Assembly: GCF_037392515.1 (NCBI RefSeq)
Contig: NC_090283.1
Span: 38,146,249-38,210,248, forward strand
From: Haliotis asinina
Lineage: Eukaryota > Mollusca > Gastropoda > Lepetellida > Haliotidae
Direction: 5' to 3'
Length of the DNA stretch: 64,000 nucleotides
The notes under the pieces were generated by a model. It ran no database searches and was not told the origin of the DNA. It was given only the letters and a program-made list of their open reading frames with translations. The position numbers and the translations under genes are program-made. Positions 1 through 32,653 of this stretch are shown one piece after another (position 1 is the stretch's first letter; every line of letters begins with the position of its first letter).

Positions 1-561
1 ACCGCCTCGCGTTTGATTGGACGGTCATTGGTCGCTGAGAGGTTACCTGACTCGACCTTCTACTAGGTTTTGTTAGACTCAGTGGTGGAGTGTAACGAAA
101 TGTGAAACGAAAATAACGTTTACTTAGACTGGAATACTTTACTGCATATATTGTAACGTCAGGGCTAAACTACATGGCCTGGTTTACAAACTAAAAATCT
201 GTTGCACTTTTTGCCTCACAATCAAAATCAGAGAAAATGAATTACAGACGAAGTCAGCATGGTCATTGTCATTTTCCTCAGCAGCAGGAACCTGGACATC
301 CTCATTTGTAGTTGGCTACTGCTGAAACATAATAACATCCTTCAGAGTTAAAAAATAGGGGTTAAAAAACTAACAGACCACAGGCTACCCTCCAAATTTG
401 ACCATTCGAGATGAAAACAGACCATTTCGGACTGTCGGGCAGGCGGGAATTTTAAACGGTGTTATTCCAGTTTCACCTAGTGGCAAACCTGCTACTTGAG
501 ATCACATCGAGGCATCTAGGTGGTTGGTATGGACAGGAACTCTACACAGTGCATGTTGCAG
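1..561. other. Intronic or upstream sequence of ShKT gene 1
   Basis: No exon with matching splice sites and a recognisable domain was found here. The first visible exon starts in phase 1, so the 5' part of gene 1 (by analogy with gene 2: signal, propeptide, astacin and EGF exons) should lie to the left of the window. Confidence 0.5.
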
Positions 562-3500
562 GTGAATGCAGCAACTCGTATGATGACTGGCAATGCGCCG
601 TATGGGCCAACTCCGGACAGTGCACCAGGAACAGCAAGTTCATGAGCAAGTCCTGCACCAAGGCGTGTCAGCTCTGTAGCTACACTGTGGCGCCCACTGA
701 AAGTGGTAAGAAGCTCCCCACACTACACAAGATAGATATACATATAGTGAATACTTTTCATCACCGACATAGGTATTCTAAGTACACTTCCTCGCTGACA
801 TATGCATGATGCATAAACGTCCTCATTGATGTACGGATTGTGAACTTTGTCACTGAATACGCATTGTAAACAAATTTCGTCACCGACACACACAATGCAC
901 TCACACGTCGTCACTGACATCATAAACATATTTCGTCACTGACATGCGTAATGTATGTACACTTCGTCACGAACATGCTTGTCATTCCAGAGATCTGTGA
1001 GGATGTGCACCCGAAGAAGTGTCCAAAGTGGAAGGAGAATGGTGACTGTGTTGCCAACGAGTGGTGGATGTCGTTGAATTGCCGGAAAACATGCAACGCC
1101 TGTGTTGCGAAAAGCGAGAGAAAAGAGAGTAAGAAAACATTGTGTTATTCTGAACTCACCATTGATCTCTACAAAAATCATCTTAGGTCGTAACATAGTC
1201 TTACATAATTAACTACTCTGACTGCCGCTGGTGCCTGACCGCATTGTTCTAACTCCCACAGCCCAGTGTGAGAACAAGTACAGCGACTCTCTCAAGTGCG
1301 ACACTTGGGCTGCTGACGGCGAGTGTAAGATCAACCCTGCATGGATGCTCATCAACTGCCGCAAGTCTTGTCAGACATGTGACCAAACACCCCCAGTAAC
1401 TGACGGGACTGAAGGTAGGATGCCGCACATTACACATCAATGTCAGGGTGTTTAGAATGGGGTGAGATCCAATGCCACACTATCTACTTAACATGGTAAC
1501 CTCAAATGAGGGACATGTGGGCAACTTGCTCAACAGTGAGTAATTTGGGTTTTACGCGGCTTTTAGGAGCATTCCAGCAATATGACGACAGGGCACATCA
1601 GAAATGAGCTTCACTCACTGTACCCATGTCGCGAATCCAAGCCGGCATTCGCCGTGACGAGAGAATGCTTTAACCACCAGGCTCCTCCACCGCCCTACAT
1701 GTTCTACTGACCCCCAGCATGTTAGATGAAAACGTAATCAACGTGATCGCTGATTCCATCAGTATTAAGAAAGTATTAACGAGGTATTGGTGATGTTCCT
1801 GGCGAGCTTGTATCCAACAGTCCAACACTTTTGTATTGCCAGATAAATGTACAGACACCCACAGTAACAAACAAGAGTGTGTTGACTGGGCTCTGTCCGG
1901 GGAGTGTCAGGCCAACCCATCGTGGATGCTTCTCAACTGCAAGAAGTCGTGCGGCGTCTGCGGAGGGGGATCTGTAGTCACAAAAGCACGTGAGTAACTC
2001 CTCAGGCACCAGAGAGTGGCGCGAACCAATATGCCTGTAGTCATACAGTACTACTTTGAACATGTTGCATTTGAGAGCGACTGAAAAGTCCATAACGTAG
2101 GGTATGTATGTATGTGTCAACTGAGCACAACAGTTGGTTTTGATATATGCACTCATGTGTAGAGTGTGAGACTCTTTCACTATGCTGTGTGATGTGAGTG
2201 AGTTATTACTTAGCGTCACACCGGCAATATTTCATCCATATCGTGACGAGAACAGACTAATTTATATCAATATAATAAAAACATGCCGTCGAAGGATAGT
2301 AAAATAATACCAGAGTATCACAGATATATCAGTTTCAAATTTATACGCGATCATAAACTTTCATCACTATAGACATTACAAAATGAAATCGGGCTATAGA
2401 TCACCAACAGCTGAAGGTAGATCGACATACTTGCTGTGTGATGTGTGGTTCAGCAGTTATAAGTGTATATATGTGTATGTGTGTGTGTGGTTCAGCAGTT
2501 ATAAGTGTATATATGTGTATGTGTGTGTGTGCTTCAGCTGTGAAGTGTTTGGATACACATCCTGAGTGTGCCGCCTGGGCCGAGACCGGAGAGTGCTTGA
2601 AAAACCCGGACTGGATGCTGAAAAACTGCCCCGTGTCCTGTGACGTTTGTGTCCCTGACTCTGTGTCCACGCCCGACCCTGTGATCCCAACCGATGGCCC
2701 TCAAGGTAACCATTGTCTGATACACCAATTACGTTTCTGGTGAAGATATGTTTGAGTGAGTGAGTTTAGTTTTTCACCGCACTCAACAATATTCCAGCTA
2801 TATAGCGGTGGTCTGTAGATAATTGAGTCTGAACCAGACAATCCAGTGATTAACAACATGAGCATCGATCTACGCAATTGCGAACTGATGACATGTGTCA
2901 ACCAAGTCAACTAGCCTGACCACCCGATCCTGTTAGTCGCCTCTTACGACAAGCATAGTCGAAGATATGTTTGAAAATACGTCTCACAACATATATATTC
3001 TATAACGACCTATCTTTACAAGATACAACTTAGATACAAAAATAATTTCATTACATTGGAAAACAGTCTGTGACATCTTCATAGTGAGATAATGGAGGAA
3101 CCTTAAGCTTTGGTACGTCATAAATGCTAGTTATCGTCGCTTTTATAAACAGAGTTCACTCAGCAGCAATCACTTTCAACAGATTACGTTAAAAAGTATC
3201 TGTGATGTGAAAAATACATTTCCAATATGTTGTTTTGATATCGGGTGTTACATATCAAAGTATGGTAAAACAGTTATTGGGTGACACATTTACAAATGTT
3301 GTTTTCGTTCAGTTCCCTGCAATAACCTTCACGACGACTCAGAGTGTGGATTGTGGGCAAGCACGGGACACTGTGAAATTAACCCAAGTTGGATGCACCA
3401 TAACTGCCGCAAAGCATGTCGGTTGTGCGTAGAGGTCAAGGTCACACCGTCTCCACCAGTAAAGCCAGGTGAGCATGAAATAAATGAAACACAGGCACAG

Positions 3501-4164
3501 GCACGTGAGCCAGAACTATGAAACCATGTTCCAGAAACGTGTTGATTAAAGGTAGTAAATAGAAAATTTAATATAAGAGCTGCGCTTTTAGCAGAAGATC
3601 GTGTTTGCTGTATTCACACTGAACGCACAACACATTTCTGTCATTATAACATTGCACTTCATCTTTGTCGACCTTGAGATGTCCTTACAGCCAGGACCCG
3701 TGAAGGTCCGGGGTTAGAATAGGCCTTCAGCAACCCATGCTTGCCATAAAAGGCGACTCAGCTTGTCGTAAGAGGCGACTAACGGGATCGGGTGGTCAGG
3801 CCCGCTGACTTGGTTGACACATGTCATCGGTTCCTAGTTATGCAGATCGGTGCTCATGTTGTTGATCACTGGATTGTCTGGTTCAGACTCGATTATCTAC
3901 AGACCGCCGCCATATAGCTGTAATATTGCTGAGTGCGGCGTAAAACTAAAACTCACTCACTCACTCACCTTAAGCCAGATGTTTTGCTTCGTATCGCTTC
4001 ACCACATACATGTAGGGTTGATTGTAAAATCAGTACCTGAACAACCTTTCCTCATTCCAGACTGCACGTGTCGGAACAGCGGATCTCCAGTCCTGCGACC
4101 GTCGACCATCATGTCACTGATGTTAGCTGCACTAATTGTTGCCTTCGCGTCCCGACAACAGTGA
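562..4164 (+). CDS. ShKT-repeat protein with GPI-like tail, 3' part of a probable astacin/ShKT metalloprotease (gene 1, 5' partial)
   Basis: Seven exons are visible: 562-705, 991-1128, 1262-1414, 1843-1989, 2538-2705, 3313-3468 and 4061-4164. Each has AG/GT borders, and all junctions are phase 1, so the exons are symmetric cassettes. Exons 1-6 each carry one six-cysteine ShKT domain (pattern C..D..C..W...G.C..N..WM..NC..SC..C). Together they give about 335 residues, and the frame stays open across every junction. The last exon encodes a small-residue stretch (NSGS), a spacer, a hydrophobic run (IMSLMLAALIVAFA) and a TGA at 4162-4164, the usual layout of a GPI-anchor signal. ShKT domains are common C-terminal modules of astacins and bind or modulate other proteins. 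Here the protease part is inferred only from paralogy: the first exon (YDDWQC, NSKFM) closely matches the first ShKT exon of gene 2 at 23127, and domains 1-6 follow the same order. A poly(A) signal lies at 4592. Confidence 0.85.
1535..1696 (-). repeat. tRNA-derived SINE (group B), minus orientation
   Basis: On the minus strand the element starts with a tRNA-like head (GCCTGGTGGTTAAAGC, a box A-like segment) and has a box B-like GGCTTGGATTCGCGAC. It ends in a tail containing CATATTGCTGGAAT and a short ACTC run. It lies in intron 3 of gene 1. Exact ends and a target-site duplication were not resolved. Confidence 0.6.
2190..2440 (-). repeat. LINE 3'-end fragment (I/Nimbus-like family)
   Basis: The fragment begins with GTGAGTGAGTTATTACTTAGCGTCACACC-type sequence and runs to the CTATAGATCACCAACAGCTGAAGG segment. 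The same segments, in the same order, form the 3' UTR of the long LINE copies at 49.5 and 55.4 kb. It is a 5'-truncated insertion in intron 4 of gene 1, directly upstream of the repeated splice acceptor at 2449-2537. Confidence 0.6.
2443..2537 (+). repeat. 42-bp tandem repeat carrying three in-frame splice acceptors
   Basis: The acceptor-like string TTCAG occurs at 2449, 2491 and 2533, exactly 42 nt apart, in a GT-rich tandem repeat. The last one is the acceptor assigned to exon 5 of gene 1. The repeat unit is 14 codons long and open in the exon frame, so the two upstream acceptors would add 14 or 28 residues (including VISVYMCMCVC) without a frameshift. Confidence 0.6.
2756..2960 (-). repeat. 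SINE-like retroelement, group A (5'-truncated) with 14-bp TSD
   Basis: The minus-oriented element has its (GAGT)n tail at the low-coordinate end. It is flanked by a perfect 14-bp duplication, GAAGATATGTTTGA, at 2742-2755 and 2961-2974. It lacks the 5' part present in other copies. A long TSD plus 5' truncation indicates LINE-type retrotransposition rather than a MITE. Confidence 0.8.
3695..3967 (+). repeat. SINE-like retroelement, group A (full length) with TSD
   Basis: The copy starts GACCCGTGAAGGTCC and ends in the AATATTGCTGAGTGCGGCG segment plus (ACTC)n. It is flanked by CCTTACAGCCAG (3683-3694) and CCTTAAGCCAG (3968-3978), a slightly diverged target-site duplication. It sits in the last intron of gene 1. 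Confidence 0.8.
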
Positions 4165-4591
4165 AACTCAAGCCCCAAACGCTCAGAGAAACTAGGGAGC
4201 GAAACGTTTCTAATCATTCTGAGACGAAAGCGTGGACATTTTGAAATGACTGTCTTGTTTGGCAGGCACATAGACGTCGGAGCAGTAAGGAAGGATAACA
4301 ATATACACAGTATATGTATGAACAACTTTATCACGTTGTGAACTTTTTGTATACTGCCACCTGGAGGGGGCTATGGGTGACTACACTGTTAGTGTTATAT
4401 ATTATAACAATATTTATATATGTGCACTCCTTGGTCAAAGTTGTATTGCTAACATGAAAACAAATGGCTGTGATATTTTGTACTTTGTCCCACAGGATTT
4501 TATTTATTGTAACTTAATGTATATCACTTACCATATGCATTTTTAAAAGATGTTTATGAGTAGAATGTTTTATATTTTCTATGTTTTAATG

Positions 4592-4597
4592 AATAAA
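4592..4597 (+). terminator. Poly(A) signal AATAAA of gene 1
   Basis: This AATAAA lies 428 nt after the gene 1 stop codon, in an AT-rich stretch with no further ShKT exon before gene 2. Confidence 0.5.
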
Positions 4598-4759
4598 TTA
4601 TTTTCCTATTTTGATTTAGTATTTTCTTTTTGTTATATTTGATATGGGTTGTTGAATAACCTGTGCCGTTTGACAGTGGACAAATTCTACAGCTGACTAA
4701 CAAGCACAACTGTACAAGGTGTATAGTGTGCGTTGTAGACCCATCGGTAGTAAAGGGGT

Positions 4760-5030
4760 GAGTGAGTGAGTGAGTTTAGTTTTACGTCGCACTCAGCAAT
4801 ATTCCAGCCATATGGCGACGGCCTGTAAACAATCGAGTCTGGACCAGACAGTCCAGTGACCAACAGCATGAGCATCGATCTGCGCAATTGGGAACCGATG
4901 ACATGTTTCAACCAAGTCAGCTAGTCTGACCACCCGATCCCGTTAGTCGCCTCTTACGACAAGCATAGTCACCTTTTATGGCAAGCATGGGTTGCTGAAG
5001 GCCTATTCTACCCCGGGACCTTCACGGGTC
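4760..5030 (-). repeat. SINE-like retroelement, group A (full length) with 15-bp TSD
   Basis: The minus-oriented copy is bounded by the perfect duplication CGGTAGTAAAGGGGT at 4745-4759 and 5031-5045. It is well preserved, so probably a fairly recent insertion. A group B SINE follows immediately on the right. Confidence 0.85.
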
Positions 5031-5045
5031 CGGTAGTAAAGGGGT

Positions 5046-5205
5046 AGGTTGGGTAGTCCAGTAGTTAAAGTGTTTGCTCGTTACACAGAAGACCCGGGTT
5101 CAGTTTCCCACTTGAGTACAATGTATGACGCTAGCTCGTTTCTGGTGTCCCCGTCGTGATATTGCTGGAATATCACTAAAGCGGCGTGACACTTACTCAC
5201 TCACT
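5046..5205 (+). repeat. tRNA-derived SINE (group B)
   Basis: The head has TAGTCCAGTAGTTAAAG (box A-like) and GACCCGGGTTCAGTTTCCCA (box B-like). The 3' part reads GATATTGCTGGAATATCACT, then AAAGCGGCGTGAC and an ACTC tail. Those last segments resemble the ends of group A and of the long LINE copies. Confidence 0.7.
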
Positions 5206-6540
5206 AGTTAGTACAGTTGCTATCTTGGGCGCTTATTGGGGGAAGGTGGCGGGTTTGTGTAGTAATTACGTCATCAATTGATTTCAGATTATCTCACAAA
5301 CACCCCTGCAGCACAGATAGTACCATCAGCCATCAGAAAGTATGGTCTCTTTCGTGAAAGAGAACACGATAAACGTAAAGAAAGGTGTGGTTAAAGATGA
5401 CAGTATCACAGGTATGTTCCAACATGATAGTGTTGATCTGCTGCTGATGTGCTTGTATACAGACGGGCGTGGGTGGGCTGCGCCAGGGTCGTATCTCTCT
5501 TCCTGTACAGGAACAGACCTCGCGGCGGGTGTAAATGTTTCTGACGTGAGGTCTGTCGTACTGCCGTCCCAAGTGCAAATGCTTGACGGGCTATAACAGT
5601 AAAAGAACATCCTTTACAGGTTATATATTTAGACTGTGAGGATGATTAACTTGGGGCGTATAATGGCATTCATGGAAGTAGGTGAAGGATGCCTTAATGT
5701 TACACCTATGTTGTATACATAAGTTGTGTGTAGCACATAAAGCAATATCTATAGCATGCTTGACCTGTTCTTCCATCAATCACAGTGGCAGGGCAATGTG
5801 TCTATATTTGTAGTCATGTGTTTGGGCATGGCTCCATTCAAACGCCAAATGAAAGTTTCACTGAAAGACGCATCTAGCTCCTCAGTACAAGTCCTTACAC
5901 AGATGTATAGCATCACCTACTCGATGACGGCTTAGCTGTTACAGGGATGCCCAGTGTGAATTATTCTTGTCTGTCCAATTTGTATTAATGTAAGTAAGTA
6001 CTTTGTATGTTGTTTTCTCCGCACTCAGCAATGTTCCCTCTATATGGCTGCGTTCAGTACTCAGTTATTTTGGTGTTCAATGTCAGTGGAAGGTTTCCAT
6101 TGATGTGATTAGATCCGACGGAATGTTCGAGTTGACACTGAGCATGCTGAAGCTTCAAGGTGTGGAACAGGTGAAGAATAAATCCTTGATTATCATTGAT
6201 ATTAATGTAATTATTACTTTAAAGCGAAAATGTTAGTTAAAATGATCAAAGCTATGTCAGTTTAAACCAGCAAAATCAAAAGAAAATGATAACAACATTT
6301 ACTGTATTTGTTTATGAAATGTAATCTGTGATATTGATATCTGTTAATGACATGAAACAGACAGCAAGGCAGTCACCGGTCATCTCAAGAATGGAGATTT
6401 CTGAAGATTAGAGGGTTTAGAATCGTTCTGAAAAGTTGCACGTGCATATTTATTTTTCTTTCTTTCGCCGTCCAAGTTAATACATATATAGGTTGATGGC
6501 TTTCCTATGCTTAAATGATCATGGATGAAAACGCCGGGAG
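5206..6540. other. Intergenic stretch between the two astacin/ShKT genes
   Basis: No supported exon was found. A short relic of the group A tail (CCGCACTCAGCAATGTTCC) lies near 6018-6040. Short open frames here lack splice context and similarity. Confidence 0.4.
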
Positions 6541-6684
6541 TGACGTCACATCATATGCCCCATTATAACGCGTTGTGCCCATGATGACTCGTTGTTCCGC
6601 TCTATCGGTTGAGGAAAACAGGTCATTGTTGACGCACCTCCTTACTGGGATATATAGGTGGCGTTATGTCGGAGTCTTCATTCA
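6541..6684 (+). promoter_or_regulatory. Core promoter of gene 2: CRE-like site, TATA box and initiator
   Basis: A TATATA at 6651-6656 is followed about 29 nt later by TCATTCA (6678-6684), which fits the metazoan initiator consensus. The start codon lies 77 nt beyond that A. A palindromic TGACGTCA at 6541-6548 could bind CREB/ATF-type factors. The spacing supports transcription starting near 6680, but no transcript data are available. Confidence 0.5.
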
Positions 6685-6756
6685 CACCACGACACACACT
6701 GTAAACATTAAAACATAACACGGAAACAGACGCAATTGGCTTTTAAAAGTTTTAAC

Positions 6757-28487
<21,731 letters not shown>

Positions 28488-29055
28488 GTTAGTGAATCTG
28501 TCTTTATCACTCGCATTAGGGATTGTGTGTTACCCTCAGACAACAGAGTATATATGTATATTATGAAGAAGCCCAACTCATGCTGAGAAAGATGGGACAA
28601 GTCGGCAAAGCTCGCTAAATATAATGTTTATTCCTAATCCAGGCTATTAACCATCCCAACACACACTCGCATGATAACCTATATTTATGGTATGTCTCAG
28701 ATGAGAAATTATAATGTCAGTTGAAATAATTGTTTACCAACATTGTGGTCAAGTGAGGGAAGGTTTGCTCAGAGAGGGGCGGGTCAGTGGTCCAATATCC
28801 TCTCCCTATCCATATCAAAATACATTAAAACATAGTTCTTGTACTGCCTGGCATTCGACACCAAGTGCATAATATCTTCAGTGTTACGACCCGGAACTGG
28901 GTCTCCGTGTTCAAAGTGCAGCTTAGCGTGTTAGTGGCTCAGTAGGTAATTGCAGTGATACACAAAGCTCGACCTGAAAACCCATTTCACCTCAACTGAA
29001 ATAGGTTGGATCTTGGGCCCAGTAACCCAGACACTATCCCTGACATGTTATTGAA

Positions 29056-29472
29056 TGTTTCTATTGTCACTATTGCTAGTAATACATATACTGTCGCTTT
29101 TCTTATAAAAGCATGTGTCGTCACTATTGTTAGTAATGCATGTATTGTCACTATGTTTGTAATGTATGTATTGCCATTACTGTTTGTAATGCATGTTTTG
29201 TCACTAATGTTAGTAATGTATGTATCGTCACTATTGTTTGTCATGTATGTATCGTTGCTATTGCTTGTAATGCACGTATCGTCATTATTGCTTGTAATGC
29301 ACGTATCGTCATTATTGCTTGTAATGCACGTATCGTCATTATTGCTTGTAATGCATGTATTGTCACTATTGTCACTTGTCTGTAAGGCATGTATCGCCAT
29401 TATTGTCTGTAATGCATGTATCAGCATTAGTGTGTGTAATGTATATAATGTCAGTATTGCTTGTCATCGCGG
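29056..29472. repeat. Imperfect ~30-bp tandem repeat in the probable 3' UTR of gene 2
   Basis: About 14 diverged units of the type TGTAATGCACGTATCGTCAT; the three best copies lie at 29270-29345. The repeat lies between the GPI-form stop codon and the poly(A) signal at 29533. The unit length keeps long open frames in several frames, which I read as an artefact. Confidence 0.85.
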
Positions 29473-29532
29473 GCGATGACGTCTGTAGGTAGTTATATAT
29501 TTTATCAAAGTCAATGATTGCTACATTTTGTA

Positions 29533-29538
29533 AATAAA
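29533..29538 (+). terminator. Poly(A) signal AATAAA, GPI-anchored form of gene 2
   Basis: First canonical AATAAA in a suitable AT-rich setting after the GPI exon, giving a 3' UTR of about 1 kb. Confidence 0.4.
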
Positions 29539-29559
29539 AACTGCAACGGAAGACGATGG

Positions 29560-30896
29560 TTTGTGTGTTTTTGATTGTTCGGAGTCTCTGGGCCTGGTAA
29601 TATGATCCACAATTACAAGAGAAGGCTTAGACAGTTTATATAGGTCTACGGACCACTTTTGTTTTGTTTTGACCATTGTCCCGACGATGTACACGAATTA
29701 TCAACAGTGCTGTATCTCCACATAGGTCAAACTGTCACCAAAGCAAATGCTCAATGGAAATTGTAATATGTGAGTCTGTTGTTTTAGCATCCGTTATGTT
29801 TTGTAGTATTGATACATAATGTGAATTTGTAGGTACTATTGACAGTTTTTGTTTCCACATACATTCCCCTTTGTAAAAGCAGTATGACACATTGTATACC
29901 AAAAGTCACTGTGTTCTGTAATCTGATTGGTTGAAAAACATGATCAAATGGTATTAGATTCCCGGAAACTGCAAGACTATTTACTGCGTACTGACAAGTA
30001 GAAACCTCGCAAACAATTGTTTGCGTCATCAAAAGTGGTGACGTCATTCAAATCATATTGTGACGTAAAGTTAGAATGACGTCACAAATGAGCAACTCTA
30101 GATGCTACCATGGAAACCAGCTGAAACGGCCAGCTGATGACACTTCACTGCTGTACTTGTTCTCGATGTAAACGAGTGCAGACAGTAAAACCCTTTGGTT
30201 TACTTTTGTGTTTACAATGTCGATAAACATCATGTGTTGGCCAATTGACAAACAATTTCCGCCGTCGGTTCCAAATGCATTCCCGTGCTTCAAATACTCA
30301 ATAACACCCGGAAATTGGCCAACACATGATGTTTATCTCCTAAATATATATCTTTGTGCAACACATCATCGACATCGGAATTACTCGCCAAAGACTGAGT
30401 GTATGGAGGAAACAGTCCATAATCCATATGTCTACCACTGACCAAAGAATTATTTCAACGTGTAATGTGTTTCGGTCTGCCCTGTCCCAGTACCATGGTT
30501 ATTATATATCAGTCTTCTGTTTTAGTTTAATAAGCAACTTTCTCAATTTGAACAGTGAATAACATGGCAGTGAATAGTGATGGCAATGCTACTATCACAT
30601 TCTTAAAATCAACCCTTTTTTGAAATTTTAAAGAGATTTCTTGATTTAGAACGACAGTAAAAGTAGCTTTTGTGTGTTTCTAGAATATCCTTCAAGTAAT
30701 GGAAAGTTATTGGGTGACACCACTACCCGCGGTTAAAGATATGGGGTTTTGTTTAAACACTACAGTCAGTCACTGTGTACCAACTTTGGAATACTGTTCT
30801 GTCGATTTAACACCAGTTTCGATATGTATCCGCCGAAGTACTGTAGGTCACTCTGACTGTTTGTTCACCTGGGTGTGTCTGTTGTGTGTTCTACAG
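29560..30896. other. Stretch between the GPI exon and the distal ShKT exons
   Basis: No exon was recognised. It contains two TGACGTCA palindromes (30039-30046, 30077-30084) and a perfect 25-bp inverted repeat (30222-30246 and 30313-30337), and may be the remains of a TIR element. Confidence 0.4.
30222..30337. repeat. Perfect 25-bp inverted repeat with 66-bp spacer
   Basis: The arms at 30222-30246 and 30313-30337 are exact reverse complements and contain CATGTGTTGGCCAATT. They could form a hairpin in RNA or be the termini of a small MITE. Confidence 0.85.
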
Positions 30897-31467
30897 CCCA
30901 GTGCACCGACCAAGATCGTGGATGTGCCAACTGGGCCAAATACGGTTTCTGTGAGAGCAACCCGGGATACAACCTTATCTACTGTAAGAAGTCGTGCAAT
31001 AACTGCAACGGTAGGAATTGCTTTCGCATGACTTGTCTTGGTTTATCTCTGAATTCCACTAAGACCAGGTGACCGTCAAATGTAACTGGCAAACGTAAAC
31101 CTCAAGCAATAGCCAGCCATTCCGAAAAAGGTTAACACTTAGGCCAGTCGTCTATGGCTCCATGCAGTGGAGGGAACACCAGGACCGTGTTGAATGACTT
31201 TTTTTTACACAGTTAAAGAATTGTAATGCTTTTTTCTGTTCAAACGCACACATGGTTTAGGGAATGTCAAAATAACAGTTAACAGTCCTTTCAGTTTATA
31301 GTGTTGACAAATTCATGAGACAGTAGTTCCTGGCTAATTCTGTATTTGCAGGTTGTCGAGACGAGCAGTATTTATGTTCAGTTTGGGGAAGAGCCAATCA
31401 TTGCATTACGAATCCGGTCTACATGCTACGTCACTGCCAAAGGTCATGTAACGTCTGCAGATCATAA
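30897..31467 (+). CDS. Two distal ShKT exons with stop codon: alternative secreted C-terminus of gene 2
   Basis: Exons 30897-31010 and 31352-31467 have good acceptors (TCTACAG, TTTGCAG), phase-1 borders and a GTAGGA donor between them. Each encodes a six-cysteine ShKT domain (QCTDQDRGCANWAKYGFC and CRDEQYLCSVWGRANHC). The second ends with RS and a TAA at 31465-31467, with no hydrophobic tail. No start or signal exon lies between the GPI exon and these exons. They fit in frame to the donor at 28041, giving nine ShKT domains and 797 aa in total. They could instead be the 3' remnant of a third tandem gene. A poly(A) signal follows at 31798. Confidence 0.7.
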
Positions 31468-31797
31468 GCCATGCGTAGAGCATGTATTCACTCATATGGC
31501 GATATATGGCTCTTGATATCATGCACCAAGCTCTAGACATGATGAGAGACAACTTGTATACTGTACGTGTACATTTGTACCGATAAAATTTCCAGACAGA
31601 ATATCAGTTGGAACACTACATGTATGGGAGGGTTCTTTTAATTGTGAGAATGTGACATATATTGTCATGTTTTGTTTCATGTAATAAGTTCAAACTTTTG
31701 TTGATAGAAATATGTGTTGCATTATTATATGTGGCTGTTGCCACGTGTATCATGTGTACTTCACGTATGTATATATCACAGTGATATACTATTTTCA

Positions 31798-31803
31798 AAT
31801 AAA
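31798..31803 (+). terminator. Poly(A) signal AATAAA after the distal ShKT exons
   Basis: A canonical AATAAA 331 nt after the TAA at 31467 supports these exons being a real transcript end. Confidence 0.5.
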
Positions 31804-31884
31804 GTAATTAATTCATTAGGATCAGTTTGCATTTTCACTACGAAGTTGTCCGTTAGAACGTTATTAGAAATAGTGAGCATAAAT

Positions 31885-32215
31885 GAGGTGAGATTTACAT
31901 CGGAAATATTTCAGCCATATCATGACTGATTTGAATTCACCCTAAATAATGTAAATTATAAAAATCTGTCAACGAAAGACAGTAAAACGAACTAAAATAT
32001 GACAGTATCAAGAATAAAACTAGCATCTCGCTCTAAAACGGCATTACAAATGGATACAATACACTATAACAATGGACTACAGATCGCCAGCAACTGAATT
32101 ATATCATACTACGGGCCATCCATGGGGGCTTACAGTGCCTTTGCTACCTGCGTGAACCCAGTTGGATTTACACCAGCCCTTCAGCTGGCGACGCTACTCA
32201 AGTTTTTCCATAATT
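31885..32215 (-). repeat. LINE 3'-end fragment (I/Nimbus-like family)
   Basis: It runs from ATTTACATCGGAAATATTTC to GATTTACACCAGCCCTTCAG and shares the order CTGTCAACGAAAGACAGTAA, CAGATCGCCAGCAACTGA, GGGCCATCCATGG with the 3' UTR at 49.5 kb. It lacks coding sequence. It lies between gene 2 and transporter A. Confidence 0.65.
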
Positions 32216-32397
32216 CCCTTCGTAATATATTCCCTTCGTAAGCACCCTGATTACGTCCTTGGGAATGTGATTGAAAAATCAAAACATTTCATTTAAATGC
32301 AACCATTTAAACCGCATTTTGGATTAGTTGTAGATGGTTATCCCAGGACTACAGATAGCATGAAGGTAACAACTGCTATCACAACTGTGTCATTCAG

Positions 32398-32403
32398 TTT
32401 ATT
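32398..32403 (-). terminator. Poly(A) signal AATAAA of transporter gene A
   Basis: On the minus strand an AATAAA lies about 250 nt after the stop codon of gene A. Confidence 0.45.
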
Positions 32404-32653
32404 TTACAACATACATCGCTCACATAAAAAGACACTTTAACATTCGTATAATACTTGTCACTATAGTGATTGCTGGTAGAAAGTTGTGCATATTCATGGG
32501 ACATTAAACATACAAACATAAACATATATATGGTACTACAGAAAGGATAATCTAAAAAAACATGTATAGTTTTCAAATGTGTATGTCAACATATATTAGT
32601 ATTTTCTTTAATGTTCATGAGATCTATTAACAAAGGACTGATTTTAACAAATG

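Noticed and set aside
29006-29479. 157- and 146-codon open frames
   Set aside because: Low-complexity translations of the 30-bp tandem repeat.
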